DNA from: Lutispora thermophila DSM 19022
Lineage (GTDB): Bacteria; Bacillota; Clostridia; Lutisporales; Lutisporaceae
Reading direction: 5' to 3'
DNA length: 64,000 nt
NCBI RefSeq assembly: GCF_900142105.1
Contig: NZ_FQZS01000005.1
Location: 124,001-188,000, forward strand
The notes below the pieces were generated by a model, which was not told the DNA's origin, searched no databases, and saw only the letters and a program-made list of their open reading frames with translations. Both the position numbers and the translations under genes were made by a program. Positions 44,875 through 54,160 of the stretch are shown one piece after another. How positions within the stretch are numbered: the stretch's first letter is position 1; each line of letters opens with the position of its first letter.

Positions 44875-45147
44875 ATAATTAAAAATATCAATCTGGAGTT
44901 ATTAACGCTAATAATATGAGTTATATTCAGCAATAAAATAAATAGGGAGATTTGATATTATTAATTATGAGTATTTTTGACTTTGAAATCAATTATCTTA
45001 TATTATTTTATAATTGAAATGTAATTCATATAATGTCAAATTAGAACTGACCTATGCTAAGATAGTTTGCATGCCCTTTTATTGTAATCTTATTGTACAT
45101 AGCCGATAGATTTTCAATTTGTAATAAAACTTCATTTTTTAAAAAGT
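44875..45147. other. AT-rich gap, nothing recognised
   Basis: No open frame longer than about 30 codons with coding character. Ends at the repeat copy D. Confidence 0.5.
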
Positions 45148-45300
45148 AAACAGTAGCTTATGTCTACTGTTTTTAGATTTTTAAGAGAGTGTTTATATGT
45201 ATTTGATAAAAATAAGCTTTAATGATTGAAGACTATGAAATATGAATTTTCAGATCGTGAAGCAGATTATCAGAAAGGATTTTCAATTTTGTATGGAATA
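45148..45300 (+). repeat. tRNA-Val flank, repeat copy D
   Basis: AAACAGTAG and CTACTGTTT form the same hairpin with a degenerated loop; AGAGTGTTTATATGTATTTG and a GGATTTTCAATTTT region match the flank in copy A. The repeat is about 150 bases long and is followed by the flavodoxin gene. Confidence 0.75.
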
Positions 45301-45385
45301 TATTAGTGTAGCAGATATAAGGAATATAAAGTCGTTGAGTAATCCACATTTATGTGTAATAATAGTTAATTTTGTGAGGTGGATA

Positions 45386-45925
45386 ATGAAGAAGGTAGCT
45401 GTTGTGTACAAATCTAAATATGGAAGCACAGAAAAATATGCAAAATGGATTGCGGAAGATACATGTGCTGACATTTTTAAAGTTAATGAGATAAAGTTAG
45501 ATAAATTAGGAGAATTTGATACTATTGTATATTGTGGTGGAATTTATGCTGGTGGTATACTTGGATTTTCTTTTATAAGAAATAATTATTTCAAGTTTCG
45601 TGATAAAAAACTGATTGTGGTTGCAGTTGGTGCTACTTTAAAAAAAGATGAGGCAATAGAAGAGGTTAAAACACAAAACCTTACGGATGAAATGAAGGGT
45701 AATGTGGAGTTTTTTCTGTTAAGAGGCGGACTTAACTATAAAAAAATGAATTTTATTGATCGATTTTTGATGTTTCTATTGATAAAATCGGTAAAATTTA
45801 AAAAGGCTGAGAAACTTGATGATGATACTAAGGGGATTATTTCTACCTATGGCAAAGTGGTTGATTTTACAAACAGAAATGCAATTGCACCAATTATCGA
45901 TGCCATAGTAAAGGAACGTGTCTAA
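45386..45925 (+). CDS. Flavodoxin-domain protein (HemG/protoporphyrinogen-oxidase-like)
   Basis: A 179-residue FMN-binding protein. MKKVAVVYKSKYGSTEKYAK contains the phosphate loop; VNEIKLDKLGEFDTIVYCGG and FFLLRGGLNYKKM follow as in HemG-type flavodoxins. ATG 45386 after GAGGTGGAT is the start; the upstream extension is not coding. It carries out FMN-dependent electron transfer; a heme role is only suggested by the family. Confidence 0.82.
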   Translation: MKKVAVVYKSKYGSTEKYAKWIAEDTCADIFKVNEIKLDKLGEFDTIVYCGGIYAGGILGFSFIRNNYFKFRDKKLIVVAVGATLKKDEAIEEVKTQNLTDEMKGNVEFFLLRGGLNYKKMNFIDRFLMFLLIKSVKFKKAEKLDDDTKGIISTYGKVVDFTNRNAIAPIIDAIVKERV

Positions 45926-45926
45926 T

Positions 45927-46189
45927 ATGCGATTAAGCAGCAGGGGGTATAATATAGAGCAGCCTAGAATGATTATAAATACAACTATTACAAAAGATGA
46001 TTATAGAAAATTCTTATATATTGCAACTTTTAGAAGGAATAAAGTAATAATTCCTCTAATAGGGTTAATCTCTTTAATTGGGAGTATGATAGTAACTTTG
46101 GATAGGTGAGGGAAAAAAGATGTAGATGATCTTTATGCTTTTAGAGAGTTTATCGTTGATAAATTTCAAAGTAGATATAAGCATATATA
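45927..46189 (+). pseudogene. YcxB-like membrane protein remnant
   Basis: The 5' half (INTTITKDDYRKFLYIATFR, then a hydrophobic LIGLISLIGSMIVTL) resembles the start of YcxB-family proteins, and after a stop at 46107 the end DLYAFREFIVDKFQSRYKHI appears. Most of the middle is missing. Confidence 0.45.
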
Positions 46190-46296
46190 GCTGTGAAATC
46201 TGCAGCATAAAGGTAACTTGCTTTGTTGTCTTAATTAAATGTGCATCGGTATAAAATAGCAAAGTAAGTATTATTTGGATGACAAGAAGTGAAAAA

Positions 46297-47084
46297 ATGA
46301 GATTTAAGGTTTTAGGAAGTGGCGGAATGCAGCAAATTCCAAGAGCCTGTTGTAATTGAAGAGTATGTACAGAAGCAAGAATAAAGGGGTTTCCATATAA
46401 GAGAAGAACCCAAAGTTTGTATTTATATGATATACATGCAGTTTTTGATACTCTTGAATGTATTAGCGAGGAATTAAATTCTTTTGATATTTATTCTGTT
46501 TCTTACATTTTTTATACACACTTTCATCCTGACCACACTATGGATTGTAGAATTATTGAAGAAATAAGGGAAGAAAAAGCAGATAAACTTGATCCCATAA
46601 TTGTAAATCATCCTAAAAGCGGTATTGATATCAGCTTCAATAAAAGAACACCCATACTTAATCTGTTTGAACAAGCAGGATATCGCACTTTAAATAGTGA
46701 TGAAACCATAAAGGGTAATGATATATTAGTTATGCAAATCACGCTGGATAATAAGTTTGCTTGTGGATATCTAATTGAGAAAAATAATAAAAAGCTTTTT
46801 TATTGCCCATGCCATGCAATGCATATTCCAAAGAATATGGATGTTTTAAAAAAATTGATGTTATGTTGCTAGGTTGTGGGTATATAAACTACATTGATGA
46901 TGTTTGCACAAACTTTAAACGAGATATCATTCCTTTGATAGAACACTATCAGCCAAAAAGAACTATATTTACTCATTTGGAAGAATCCGATGGTATATCA
47001 TATGATGAATATTGCCAGTTGGAAAAACAATATGCATTTTTAAATATTACCTTTTCTTATGATGGAATGGAAATTGAAGTATAA
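46297..47084 (+). pseudogene. MBL-fold metallohydrolase, broken by a TGA and a frameshift
   Basis: The frame begins MRFKVLGSGGMQQIPRACC, N, then TGA (46357) in place of the cysteine that PhnP-like relatives carry in CNCxxC, and resumes RVCTEARIKGFPYKRR. The metal motif THFHPDHTMD is intact. A run of seven As (46848-46854) then shifts the frame; the last part, MLLGCGYINYIDDVC and HLEESDGISYDEY, is in the third frame. With eight As the protein would be continuous apart from the TGA. Confidence 0.85.
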
Positions 47085-47267
47085 ATATATACACCAGCTT
47101 ATATATTGTTAGGATGCTGCGAAGATGGTGTGGAACAGGTTATCAGAAGGAGCTTTTAGTTCCCTATTGACTATGTTATTATAGCTGATATAGCAATATG
47201 AACTTCTTGCGTAATGGTGTTATATTGTGGAATTAAATATTATTTATGTAGTGAAAAGGGATCAATC

Positions 47268-47447
47268 ATGTGGGAGTACACAACCGTAACTTTCAATAGT
47301 CTTTTTGATGCTGAAAAAACCTTAAAAAGAAAAAGTGATAGAGTTTTTGAACAGTATGGAAAAGACGGCTGGGAGCTTGTCAACTTTCAGTGTGTAGGTG
47401 CATTTGGTTCTATGATGGTATTTGTGTTCAAAAGAGAAAAGAAATAA
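47268..47447 (+). CDS. DUF4177 family protein
   Basis: A 59-residue protein (MWEYTTVTFNSLFDAE start) with the DUF4177 core QYGKDGWELVNFQCVGAFGS and an MMVFVFKREKK end. The family is small, widespread in Firmicutes and of unknown function. ATG 47268 follows AAAAGGGAT; an upstream extension has no ribosome site. Confidence 0.82.
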   Translation: MWEYTTVTFNSLFDAEKTLKRKSDRVFEQYGKDGWELVNFQCVGAFGSMMVFVFKREKK

Positions 47448-47480
47448 GAATAAACATAAGAATTGGAAAGGGGTAAACAT

Positions 47481-47915
47481 ATGAAATATGACATACTAAA
47501 GGTAAGTGATATTGAGAAAACCATTCCTTTTTATATAGAATACTATAATGAGGTTGAGGGGGCACAATGGACAGAAGAAACAGCATATAAAAGAATACAT
47601 CAGGTTGTTACAACTGAAGATTCATATGGCCTTACCCTCAGTATTGATAATTCAATTATAGGATTTGCAATGGGATACTTCGTACAATATGATGATGGAA
47701 AGTCTTATGACCTGATTGAAATAGTAATTTCACATAGGTATCAAAGAAAGGGAATAGGAACAATGTTTATGAAAGAACTGGAGAGAAGAGTTAAAGAGCT
47801 TGGTGCATTCTTGATTCAAATGGAAGTTGTAAATGATGAAATGCATAATAATTTTTATGGTAAATTAGGTTATAGAGATGTTAAAAATTTAATATTGAAA
47901 TCAAAAATAATATAA
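47481..47915 (+). CDS. GNAT acetyltransferase
   Basis: A 144-residue GNAT protein with acetyl-CoA loop SHRYQRKGIGTMFMKELERR and ending FYGKLGYRDVKNLILKSK. ATG 47481 follows AAAGGGG. Substrate unknown; its place among other small modifying enzymes suits a detoxifying role. Confidence 0.85.
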   Translation: MKYDILKVSDIEKTIPFYIEYYNEVEGAQWTEETAYKRIHQVVTTEDSYGLTLSIDNSIIGFAMGYFVQYDDGKSYDLIEIVISHRYQRKGIGTMFMKELERRVKELGAFLIQMEVVNDEMHNNFYGKLGYRDVKNLILKSKII

Positions 47916-48043
47916 TTTTAGTGATTGAACAAATTAGATTTGATATTTGCATTAATAAGATATTTTCTTTAAAAATAAAGTAGATATTACTTGTTAAAAA
48001 TATTCCAATAAATACAAAGAGGAGACTGAAATGAGGTGATTGG

Positions 48044-48598
48044 ATGAAGACTCATATATATTTTGTCAGGCATGCTCATTCTATATATACACCAGATGAA
48101 TTAGGAAGACCATTATCTCAACGGGGCTTGCTTGATGCACAGATTGTAACTGATTTGCTTAAAAGGGAAAATATTGATCGTGTATATTCAAGTCCATATA
48201 AACGGGCAATGCAAACTGTGGAAGGTATTGCTAAATACATAGATAAAGATATCGTTATAGTTGATGAATTCAAAGAAAGAGTTTTATCGGAAAAGCCTGT
48301 AGAAGATTTTACTAGTGCCATTACAAAGCTGTGGCAAGATTTTGATTTTTCATGGGATGGTGGAGAATCAAACCGAATGGCTCAAAAAAGAGGTGTCAAT
48401 GCCACAATACGGTTATTAGAAAGCAATGAGGGGAAAAACTTTGTCGTAGGTACACATGGTAACATCATGGTGCTAATCATGAATTATTTTGATAAAAAGT
48501 ATGGATTCAGCTTTTGGAGTGAACTGGAAATGCCGGATATATACAAACTATCATTTAACAGCAAAGAACTGGTAGATGTGCAAAGAATTAGGAAATGA
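48044..48598 (+). CDS. Histidine phosphatase family protein
   Basis: A 184-residue protein of the phosphoglycerate mutase-like superfamily. The catalytic RHAHS is at residue 8, RVYSSPYKRAMQTVEGIAKY is the core, and GTHGNIMVLIM has the second histidine. It dephosphorylates small phosphates; substrate unknown. Start ATG 48044 follows GAGGTGATT. Confidence 0.88.
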   Translation: MKTHIYFVRHAHSIYTPDELGRPLSQRGLLDAQIVTDLLKRENIDRVYSSPYKRAMQTVEGIAKYIDKDIVIVDEFKERVLSEKPVEDFTSAITKLWQDFDFSWDGGESNRMAQKRGVNATIRLLESNEGKNFVVGTHGNIMVLIMNYFDKKYGFSFWSELEMPDIYKLSFNSKELVDVQRIRK

Positions 48599-48701
48599 CC
48601 TGTAAAATTCTTTCGATCTCGTGAGAAAGTTAAATTTAATTAGGCGTGGTTTTATGGATGTCTGCCCTGGTTATGTTATTATAGAAAAAGGAGGTAAATC
48701 A

Positions 48702-49317
48702 TTGAGTAAAATTTTATCAGATTTAATGATGAGAATTAATATAACTGGAGATATCCAAAAAGATATGGTGGAATTATTCAATTTTTATGAGCGTCAGGAT
48801 ATTGCAGAACATTCCATGAAAGTAGACCATGAAGCCAAAAAATGCATATAATTTTGGAATGGATGAACACAAGGCATTTGTAGCTGGTTGTTTGCATGAT
48901 CTATGTAATCTGTTTTCTGATGATAAGAAGATTGCTATTTGCAATGAACTTGGAATAAGCATTTTGCCCGAAGAACACATAGATCCATCCCTTTTACATT
49001 CGAAAATATCTAAAGTTATGGCAGCAGAACTATTTTCTGTAGAAGACAAAGAGGCTTTAAGTGCTATAGAATGTCATTCTACATTGAAGGCAAATGCGGA
49101 TATTATGGACATGATATTGTTTGTAGCTGATAAGATTTCATGAGACAATAGACATAATCAATTCTTTGTTAAAGATATCTTTAATGGTTTAGAGAAATCT
49201 TTGGAACAAGGAGCTTTTGCATATTTGAAATATTTGCATGATAATAGAAAAGATATGAAAGTTTTTCATCAATGGGCTTTGGAAGCATATAATGACTTAT
49301 TAGCAAAGCTTGAATAA
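48702..49317 (+). pseudogene. HD-domain hydrolase (YqeK-like), broken
   Basis: TTG 48702 follows AAAGGAGG. The first frame carries NFYERQDIAEHSMKVDHEAK; a six-A run (48837-48842) shifts it, and the next frame reads AGCLHDLCNLFSDDKKIA, with the HD motif of HD-type phosphohydrolases, then IECHSTLKANADIMD. A TGA at 49141 stands where a tryptophan follows DKIS, and the frame then continues DNRHNQFFVKDIFNGLEK to 49317. Intact it would hydrolyse nucleotides, perhaps Ap4A. Confidence 0.78.
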
Positions 49318-49369
49318 AATGGCTTGTTAGTTAACATTGCTGCTAACCTCACTTAAGTGGGAATTGAGA

Positions 49370-49477
49370 ATGTATCGATATAGCAGCTTGGTAAGAAGCT
49401 ATAGCAAAATGTCTCAAAAGGACAAGGAATACTATAAGCATAAATGGTCTATGGTTCAAGATTTAGTTAAATTATGA
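49370..49477 (+). CDS. Possible small protein
   Basis: A 35-codon frame (MYRYSSLVRSYSKMSQKDKE start) rich in Tyr, Lys and Ser, without a clear ribosome site. It may be noise; the KDKEYYKHKWSMVQDLVKL end looks protein-like. Confidence 0.2.
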   Translation: MYRYSSLVRSYSKMSQKDKEYYKHKWSMVQDLVKL

Positions 49478-49831
49478 TTAAAATTGGGTGCAAAAGTAAG
49501 TAATGGTAGTTATAATTATAATGCATAGTTTATGTTATGAACCAGCAATTGTAATATGCAAGCAATTAAGTATTTTTTTGGAAGGATTTTCATTATGTAT
49601 AATATGTTAATATGGTAGAAGAAAAATATACGGATTTTTATAAAATAGCATGCTTAGGAAGCAAAATTATAGTTGAAAAAGGATAATTAGATATGGATTA
49701 AGATAGATTCTATTATTAAGTATTGGAAAGATTTTGTTACTCAAAAGGCAGAAATTATAAAATATATATTCAGATGTTATAAAATCGTTTCTAATGACAT
49801 TATTTGAAATCATAACTTAGGAGAATGTAAT

Positions 49832-50341
49832 GTGAAAAATCCTATTTTCATAAATGGAACCATGGGCGTGGGAAAAACAGCAACATGCAGAGAATTGCAG
49901 TTACTCTTGCCAAATTGTGTTTTTCTTGATGATGATTGGTATTGGGACGCGTCTCCTTTTATTGTGAATGATGAAACAAAGAATATGGTATTGGATAATA
50001 TCTCATATCTTATAAATAACTTTATTACATGTTCAGTATATGAAAATATTATTTCCTGTTGGGTAATGAATGAGCAAAATATTATTGATGATGTATTATC
50101 CAGATTAAATAAAAATGATTGCAAATTGTATAAATACTCCCTGGTGTGTTCAGAAGAACCATTAATTTCGCGAATTAAAAAGGACATAGAGATGGGAATA
50201 AGGAGCGAAGATATCATTAAAAGAAGTGTTGCAAGATTGCAAAACTATTTTGAAATGGATACACAGAAAATTGATGCTAGCAATATTTCCGGCAAAGAAG
50301 CAGCAGAAATAATATACAATGGCGTGTGTCATAGACCATAG
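49832..50341 (+). CDS. P-loop kinase (AAA-family ATPase)
   Basis: A 169-residue protein starting at GTG 49832 after TAGGAGAATG. The P-loop is INGTMGVGKTATCRELQ at residue 7; LDDDWYWDASPF is the next motif and RSVARLQNYFEMDTQKID the lid. It resembles small nucleoside or shikimate-type kinases found next to resistance genes. The substrate is not evident. Confidence 0.78.
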   Translation: MKNPIFINGTMGVGKTATCRELQLLLPNCVFLDDDWYWDASPFIVNDETKNMVLDNISYLINNFITCSVYENIISCWVMNEQNIIDDVLSRLNKNDCKLYKYSLVCSEEPLISRIKKDIEMGIRSEDIIKRSVARLQNYFEMDTQKIDASNISGKEAAEIIYNGVCHRP

Positions 50342-50440
50342 TTATTATGTTAGCACATACTATAAATTGAATCAAAACTGATATAAGTTTATATATTTGG
50401 TAGGGAAAATATCGAATAATTAGTAAAGAAGGGATGCAAT

Positions 50441-50917
50441 ATGAATCTAGAAGTTAAATTTTATGATGAGATTGAGGATGAAAATTTGAAGTTTGCGGTA
50501 ATTATGGCTAGATACGATAGCAAATGGATTTTCTGCAAACATAAAGAAAGAGATACATATGAAATACCTGGTGGTCATAGAGAAACAGGTGAATCTATAT
50601 TTGATACTGCAAAACGTGAACTACAAGAAGAAACAGGGGCAATTGATTTCGAATTTGAACCTGTTTCTGTATATTCAGTAACAGGAAAGAGCCGTGTCAA
50701 TAGTAAAGGAGACGAAACTTTTGGAATGCTGTTTTATGCAGAAGTTCATTCTTTTAAAGACAGGTTAGAAGATGAGATTGAGAAGATTGAGCTTTTCAGT
50801 AATATGCCAAATAATCTAACATATCCGGAGATTCAGCCTTTTCTATACAACAAAGTGATTGAAACAAAAATTAATGATAATGGCCTTAAATCTTTCGATT
50901 CTGAGAAAATTGAATGA
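50441..50917 (+). CDS. Nudix hydrolase
   Basis: A 158-residue hydrolase of nucleoside diphosphates linked to another moiety. The Nudix box runs from GGHRETGESIFD to KRELQEETGA, agreeing with the GX5EX7REUXEEXGU consensus. ATG 50441 follows AAGGGATG. It may clean up oxidised nucleotides. Confidence 0.92.
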   Translation: MNLEVKFYDEIEDENLKFAVIMARYDSKWIFCKHKERDTYEIPGGHRETGESIFDTAKRELQEETGAIDFEFEPVSVYSVTGKSRVNSKGDETFGMLFYAEVHSFKDRLEDEIEKIELFSNMPNNLTYPEIQPFLYNKVIETKINDNGLKSFDSEKIE

Positions 50918-51013
50918 TATTTTAATAGATATTCATTGGTTATAATATTATTGGTTTTATAGTTAAACCATATTGAAATCAGGCTGATTGGAAATAAAAC
51001 AAAGAGGGGCATT

Positions 51014-51685
51014 ATGAGAATTAATTTATTGACAGTAATATTGACTTTAACTTTTTTACTCAATGGATGTAATAGTAAAAATAATGAATGTCCATTAGAG
51101 TTTTTTCAAATAGGCAATGAAAAAGTAGAAATTCTCAATCCCGATGATATTAAAAGTGTAGTTAAAGAAAAAATTATTGATAAGGGAGTTAGCGCCTTTA
51201 TATTTATTGATAGAGAAAATAATGAACTAAAAGGCAGTATTAATCTAAATGGTAAATATTATTATGTAGGACAAGTGTCAATGGAGAACACTCCGGAAGA
51301 TTTAATTGGAATTGAGGAAGTACAGGTATTCGGGAAGAAAGCTGTAAAGATTTACGGAATATTGGGTGCAAATTATGCTCAGGTATACTATTGGTTTTTT
51401 CATAAAAAACCGGAAGAGTCTATTATACAGATAAATGGTAATGCCATAGAAATCGATTTAGACGATGATGGCAAGAATGAAATTGTCTCAACTCTAGGTA
51501 CAGTTTCGGAAGCAAGGATATACATTCTGAAGGAAGGCAGAGTTTATGCATCTGATATCAATGAATCAATTGGCGCAGAATCGGTAGTTTTGAAAGATAC
51601 AGATAAGAAGTTGCTTGAAGTATATTTTGAGCCTAATAAACCAGAGCAATATATATACCATAAAGGTTCCTTAATAAAAAAATAA
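51014..51685 (+). CDS. Putative lipoprotein
   Basis: A 223-residue protein with lipobox TFLLNGC at residue 19 and a beta-rich domain around IEEVQVFGKKAVKIYGILGA and IDLDDDGKNEIVSTLGTV, which looks like a VCBS/FG-GAP-type calcium-binding repeat. No known family could be named. Start ATG 51014 after AGAGGGGC. Confidence 0.65.
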   Translation: MRINLLTVILTLTFLLNGCNSKNNECPLEFFQIGNEKVEILNPDDIKSVVKEKIIDKGVSAFIFIDRENNELKGSINLNGKYYYVGQVSMENTPEDLIGIEEVQVFGKKAVKIYGILGANYAQVYYWFFHKKPEESIIQINGNAIEIDLDDDGKNEIVSTLGTVSEARIYILKEGRVYASDINESIGAESVVLKDTDKKLLEVYFEPNKPEQYIYHKGSLIKK

Positions 51686-51825
51686 AACATATACATATTG
51701 AAGGCATAATAAACCATGGTGAGAATACCCTACTGGCTAAGTTGCTTTTATTCTTTAGATGCAATTAAATTTCCAATGGCTTTATATAAGGCTAGTCGGT
51801 TTTTTAGTCAAGGGGAGGAAAATAA

Positions 51826-52410
51826 ATGTCATCAGAGCAATTTCATAAAATAACCAAGGGAGAACCACCAAGAGAGTTGGCAAAGAAAATAATAAAATAT
51901 ATAAATAATGATTGCTTAATTTTGGATTGTGGAAGTGGTGCAGGTAACGATGCAATTTTTTTTGCTTCACAAGGCTATAAGGTAATTGCACTAGACAAAG
52001 AAACAAAAGTTCTTGAAAATAGATTGAAGAGTTTATCTGACATCAAAGATAGAATAACTGTTATAGAATCAGATATTATGGATTTTGAATTTAAAGAAAT
52101 AGGTTGCTTCTATTCCAGTTTGACATTGTCATTCTTGAGCAGAAAAAACTTTTATATACTTTGGAGCAATATTAGACATAAATTAAAAAAGCATTCAGTC
52201 ATTGGAATTAATATATTTGGAAACAGAGATGAGTGGTTTAGGGAAACAGATGATATGACATTTATGGATAAGGAAGAGTTTGCATCTCTTTTCACAGGTT
52301 TTACGATTCTTGAATTTTTGGAAAAAGAGAAACTTGGAACTTGCATGGGTGAAAATGGAATGACTAAAGACAAGAAGTGGCATATATTTGAGTGCATTGC
52401 AAAATTATAA
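51826..52410 (+). CDS. Class I SAM-dependent methyltransferase (TehB-like)
   Basis: A 194-residue enzyme with motif I ILDCGSGAGNDAIFFASQG and acidic loop LDKETKVLENR, followed by SDIMDFEFK. The closest look is tellurite-resistance TehB or a small thiol methyltransferase. ATG 51826 follows AAGGGGAGG. Confidence 0.85.
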   Translation: MSSEQFHKITKGEPPRELAKKIIKYINNDCLILDCGSGAGNDAIFFASQGYKVIALDKETKVLENRLKSLSDIKDRITVIESDIMDFEFKEIGCFYSSLTLSFLSRKNFYILWSNIRHKLKKHSVIGINIFGNRDEWFRETDDMTFMDKEEFASLFTGFTILEFLEKEKLGTCMGENGMTKDKKWHIFECIAKL

Positions 52411-52574
52411 TTAGATTTTTGTGTCTGTTATTTCTATCGACCTGTAATCATGCAAAAAACATGAGACTTCGATAGAGTATGAAATCAGCCAAAATCAAGT
52501 TATAGAAATTTTACCTGTTGCAAACAATATAAGCATGGTGAAATAAGAATCAAGTAAATATGATATGTGAACGT

Positions 52575-52670
52575 GTATCTAAACTACCTATGAGGGATTG
52601 AAACTTAGCTATGGCTACAAATAATCCATTACCATAAGTGAGTATCAGTACTACCTATAAGGAGTAAAAT
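52575..52670 (+). CRISPR. Relic CRISPR array, two repeats and one 37-base spacer
   Basis: A 30-base repeat ending ATGAGGGATTGAAAC (52575-52604) resembles clostridial type I-B repeats (TACCTATGAGGAATTGAAAC core). After a 37-base spacer (52605-52641) a degenerate copy reads GTATCAGTACTACCTATAAG and on to 52670, sharing the CTACCTAT core. Spacer and repeat sizes are typical. No cas gene lies in the window. A third, weak copy may precede at 52,502. Confidence 0.68.
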
Positions 52671-52871
52671 TATCAATATGCTATAAAAGAAAAGATGAAA
52701 AAGTATTATTGATTTACACAAAAAAGCTTATATTTCATTTTCTAAAGCAAGTATATGCAGATGAATAACTATATTGCTATAGGAGTTGACATTATTCAAT
52801 ATATAAGTGGATATTGACTAGTTATATATTTTTTGCTATTATTTTGGTACAAATAAAAACTGAATAGTCAA

Positions 52872-53000
52872 ATGTTTTATAGGGTTCCGCAGTTTTAGTA
52901 CAACTGGTCTGGTCCAAGATAAAACACACAGCTTGTGCTGTGACCACGGAGGGATAAAAGCCTGGGAGATATTTTATGATATCACCTAGGCTTTTTTGTT
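52872..53000 (+). promoter_or_regulatory. Guanidine-I riboswitch (ykkC class) with terminator
   Basis: TAGGGTTCCGCAG, CTGGTCTGGTCCAAGA, ACCACGGAGGGATAAAAG and CCTGGGAGA are the ykkC guanidine-I conserved blocks, and TGTTTTAT with ATAAAACA closes P1. The stem from AGCCTGGG to ACCTAGGCT followed by TTTTTTG (52969-52998) is the controlled terminator. This class binds guanidinium and turns the gene on. The SMR gene starts at 53025. Confidence 0.92.
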
Positions 53001-53024
53001 TAAGCAAGATAATGGGGTGAAAAT

Positions 53025-53345
53025 ATGGAATGGCTAATGTTGATCATTGCAGGTCTACTTGAGATGGTGTGGGCTATAGGAATGAAATATTCTCAGGGGT
53101 TTACAAAACTATTGCCGAGTGTACTTACAATTCTGGGAATGATGGCTAGCTTTTATTTCCTATCCTTATCCTTAAAGAGTCTTCCATTAGGGACTGCATA
53201 TGCCATCTGGACTGGAATTGGTACAGTAGGGACTGCAATCTTAGGAGTAATGCTGTTTGAAGAGCCTGTTAATGCCCTGAGGGTAATATGTATCGGATTT
53301 ATTGTAGTTGGAATAGCAGGGTTAAAGGTTGTATCTTCTCATTAA
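53025..53345 (+). CDS. gdx: SMR-family guanidinium exporter
   Basis: A 106-residue small multidrug resistance protein with four membrane helices. The essential glutamate is in IIAGLLEMVWAIGMKYS (Glu13), and LPLGTAYAIWTGIGTVGTA is the SugE/Gdx signature. The guanidine-I riboswitch upstream establishes that it exports guanidinium in exchange for protons. ATG 53025 follows ATGGGGTG. Confidence 0.93.
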   Translation: MEWLMLIIAGLLEMVWAIGMKYSQGFTKLLPSVLTILGMMASFYFLSLSLKSLPLGTAYAIWTGIGTVGTAILGVMLFEEPVNALRVICIGFIVVGIAGLKVVSSH

Positions 53346-53436
53346 TTGTATTTTCCAAAACGAGATGTGAAAATATGATTGATGGAATTGTGTTATAATA
53401 CTATGAAAACTGATAGAGAGATTAGGAGGTAATCTA

Positions 53437-54144
53437 ATGAAAAAATTCATAGTTGAAGATGAGTTTTGGAACCTGTTTCCTGATGCAAAGATTGGAATTG
53501 TCGTTTGCCATGATATAGATAATTCAATAAAAGATAAAGAGAAATACAAGGCTATGATTAGCGATGCAGAGAAAGAAGCACTGAAATATTTGAGCAATCC
53601 GGAGTTTAGCAGCAATGAGGTTATACAAGTATGGAGAGAAGCATTTAAAAAGTTTAAAACCAAGAAAGGTGTAAGGTCATCCATTGAGGCATTATTGAAG
53701 AGGATCCATAATGGGAACCATTTAGGGACCATTAATCCTTTAGTAGATATTTATAACTCTATTTCATTGAGATATGCACTACCTTGTGGTGGTGAGGATA
53801 TGGATAAGTTTGTTGGAGATATAAGATTGACTAAGGCAGTTGGAGATGAAGATTTCATTACATTAGGAAGCGATAAAAGCGAGCCTCCTTATGAAGGAGA
53901 GATAATATATAAAGACAATGCTGGAGCAATCTGTAGATGCTGGAACTGGCGTGAATCAGTAAGAACCATGCTTACTGAAAGCACTAGAAATGCTTTTTTG
54001 TGCATCGAGTTAGTGGATGAAAAAAGGTTACAAGATCTAGGGAGTGCTTTGAGAGATTTAGCACAAATGGTACAGGAAAATTTGGGCGGAACAAGTAAAA
54101 TTTCAATTCTTGATATAAACAATAAAGAGATATCAATAATGTAA
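53437..54144 (+). CDS. B3/4 domain protein (PheT editing-domain relative)
   Basis: A 235-residue protein with the B3/4 fold found in the beta subunit of phenylalanyl-tRNA synthetase. Marks are KIGIVVCHDIDN at the start, GVRSSIEALLKRI, INPLVDIYNSISLRYALPCGG and GAICRCWNWRESVRTML. Stand-alone forms may edit mischarged tRNA in trans. ATG 53437 follows AGGAGG. The downstream radical SAM gene is 16 bases away, suggesting an operon. Confidence 0.87.
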   Translation: MKKFIVEDEFWNLFPDAKIGIVVCHDIDNSIKDKEKYKAMISDAEKEALKYLSNPEFSSNEVIQVWREAFKKFKTKKGVRSSIEALLKRIHNGNHLGTINPLVDIYNSISLRYALPCGGEDMDKFVGDIRLTKAVGDEDFITLGSDKSEPPYEGEIIYKDNAGAICRCWNWRESVRTMLTESTRNAFLCIELVDEKRLQDLGSALRDLAQMVQENLGGTSKISILDINNKEISIM

Positions 54145-54160
54145 AGGGGAGAAGAAGGCA

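Noticed and set aside
22019-49317. Recoding of TGA as tryptophan, because TGA replaces Trp at 22235, 22508 and 49141
   Set aside because: Many intact genes here end in TGA (for example clpB and the histidine phosphatase), the affected genes also carry frameshifts or other stops, and TGG to TGA or TAG is a common decay mutation.
52502-52531. A third CRISPR repeat upstream of the pair
   Set aside because: Only the short ACCTGT core resembles ACCTAT; the spacing would be 43 bases and the rest does not align, so chance is likely.
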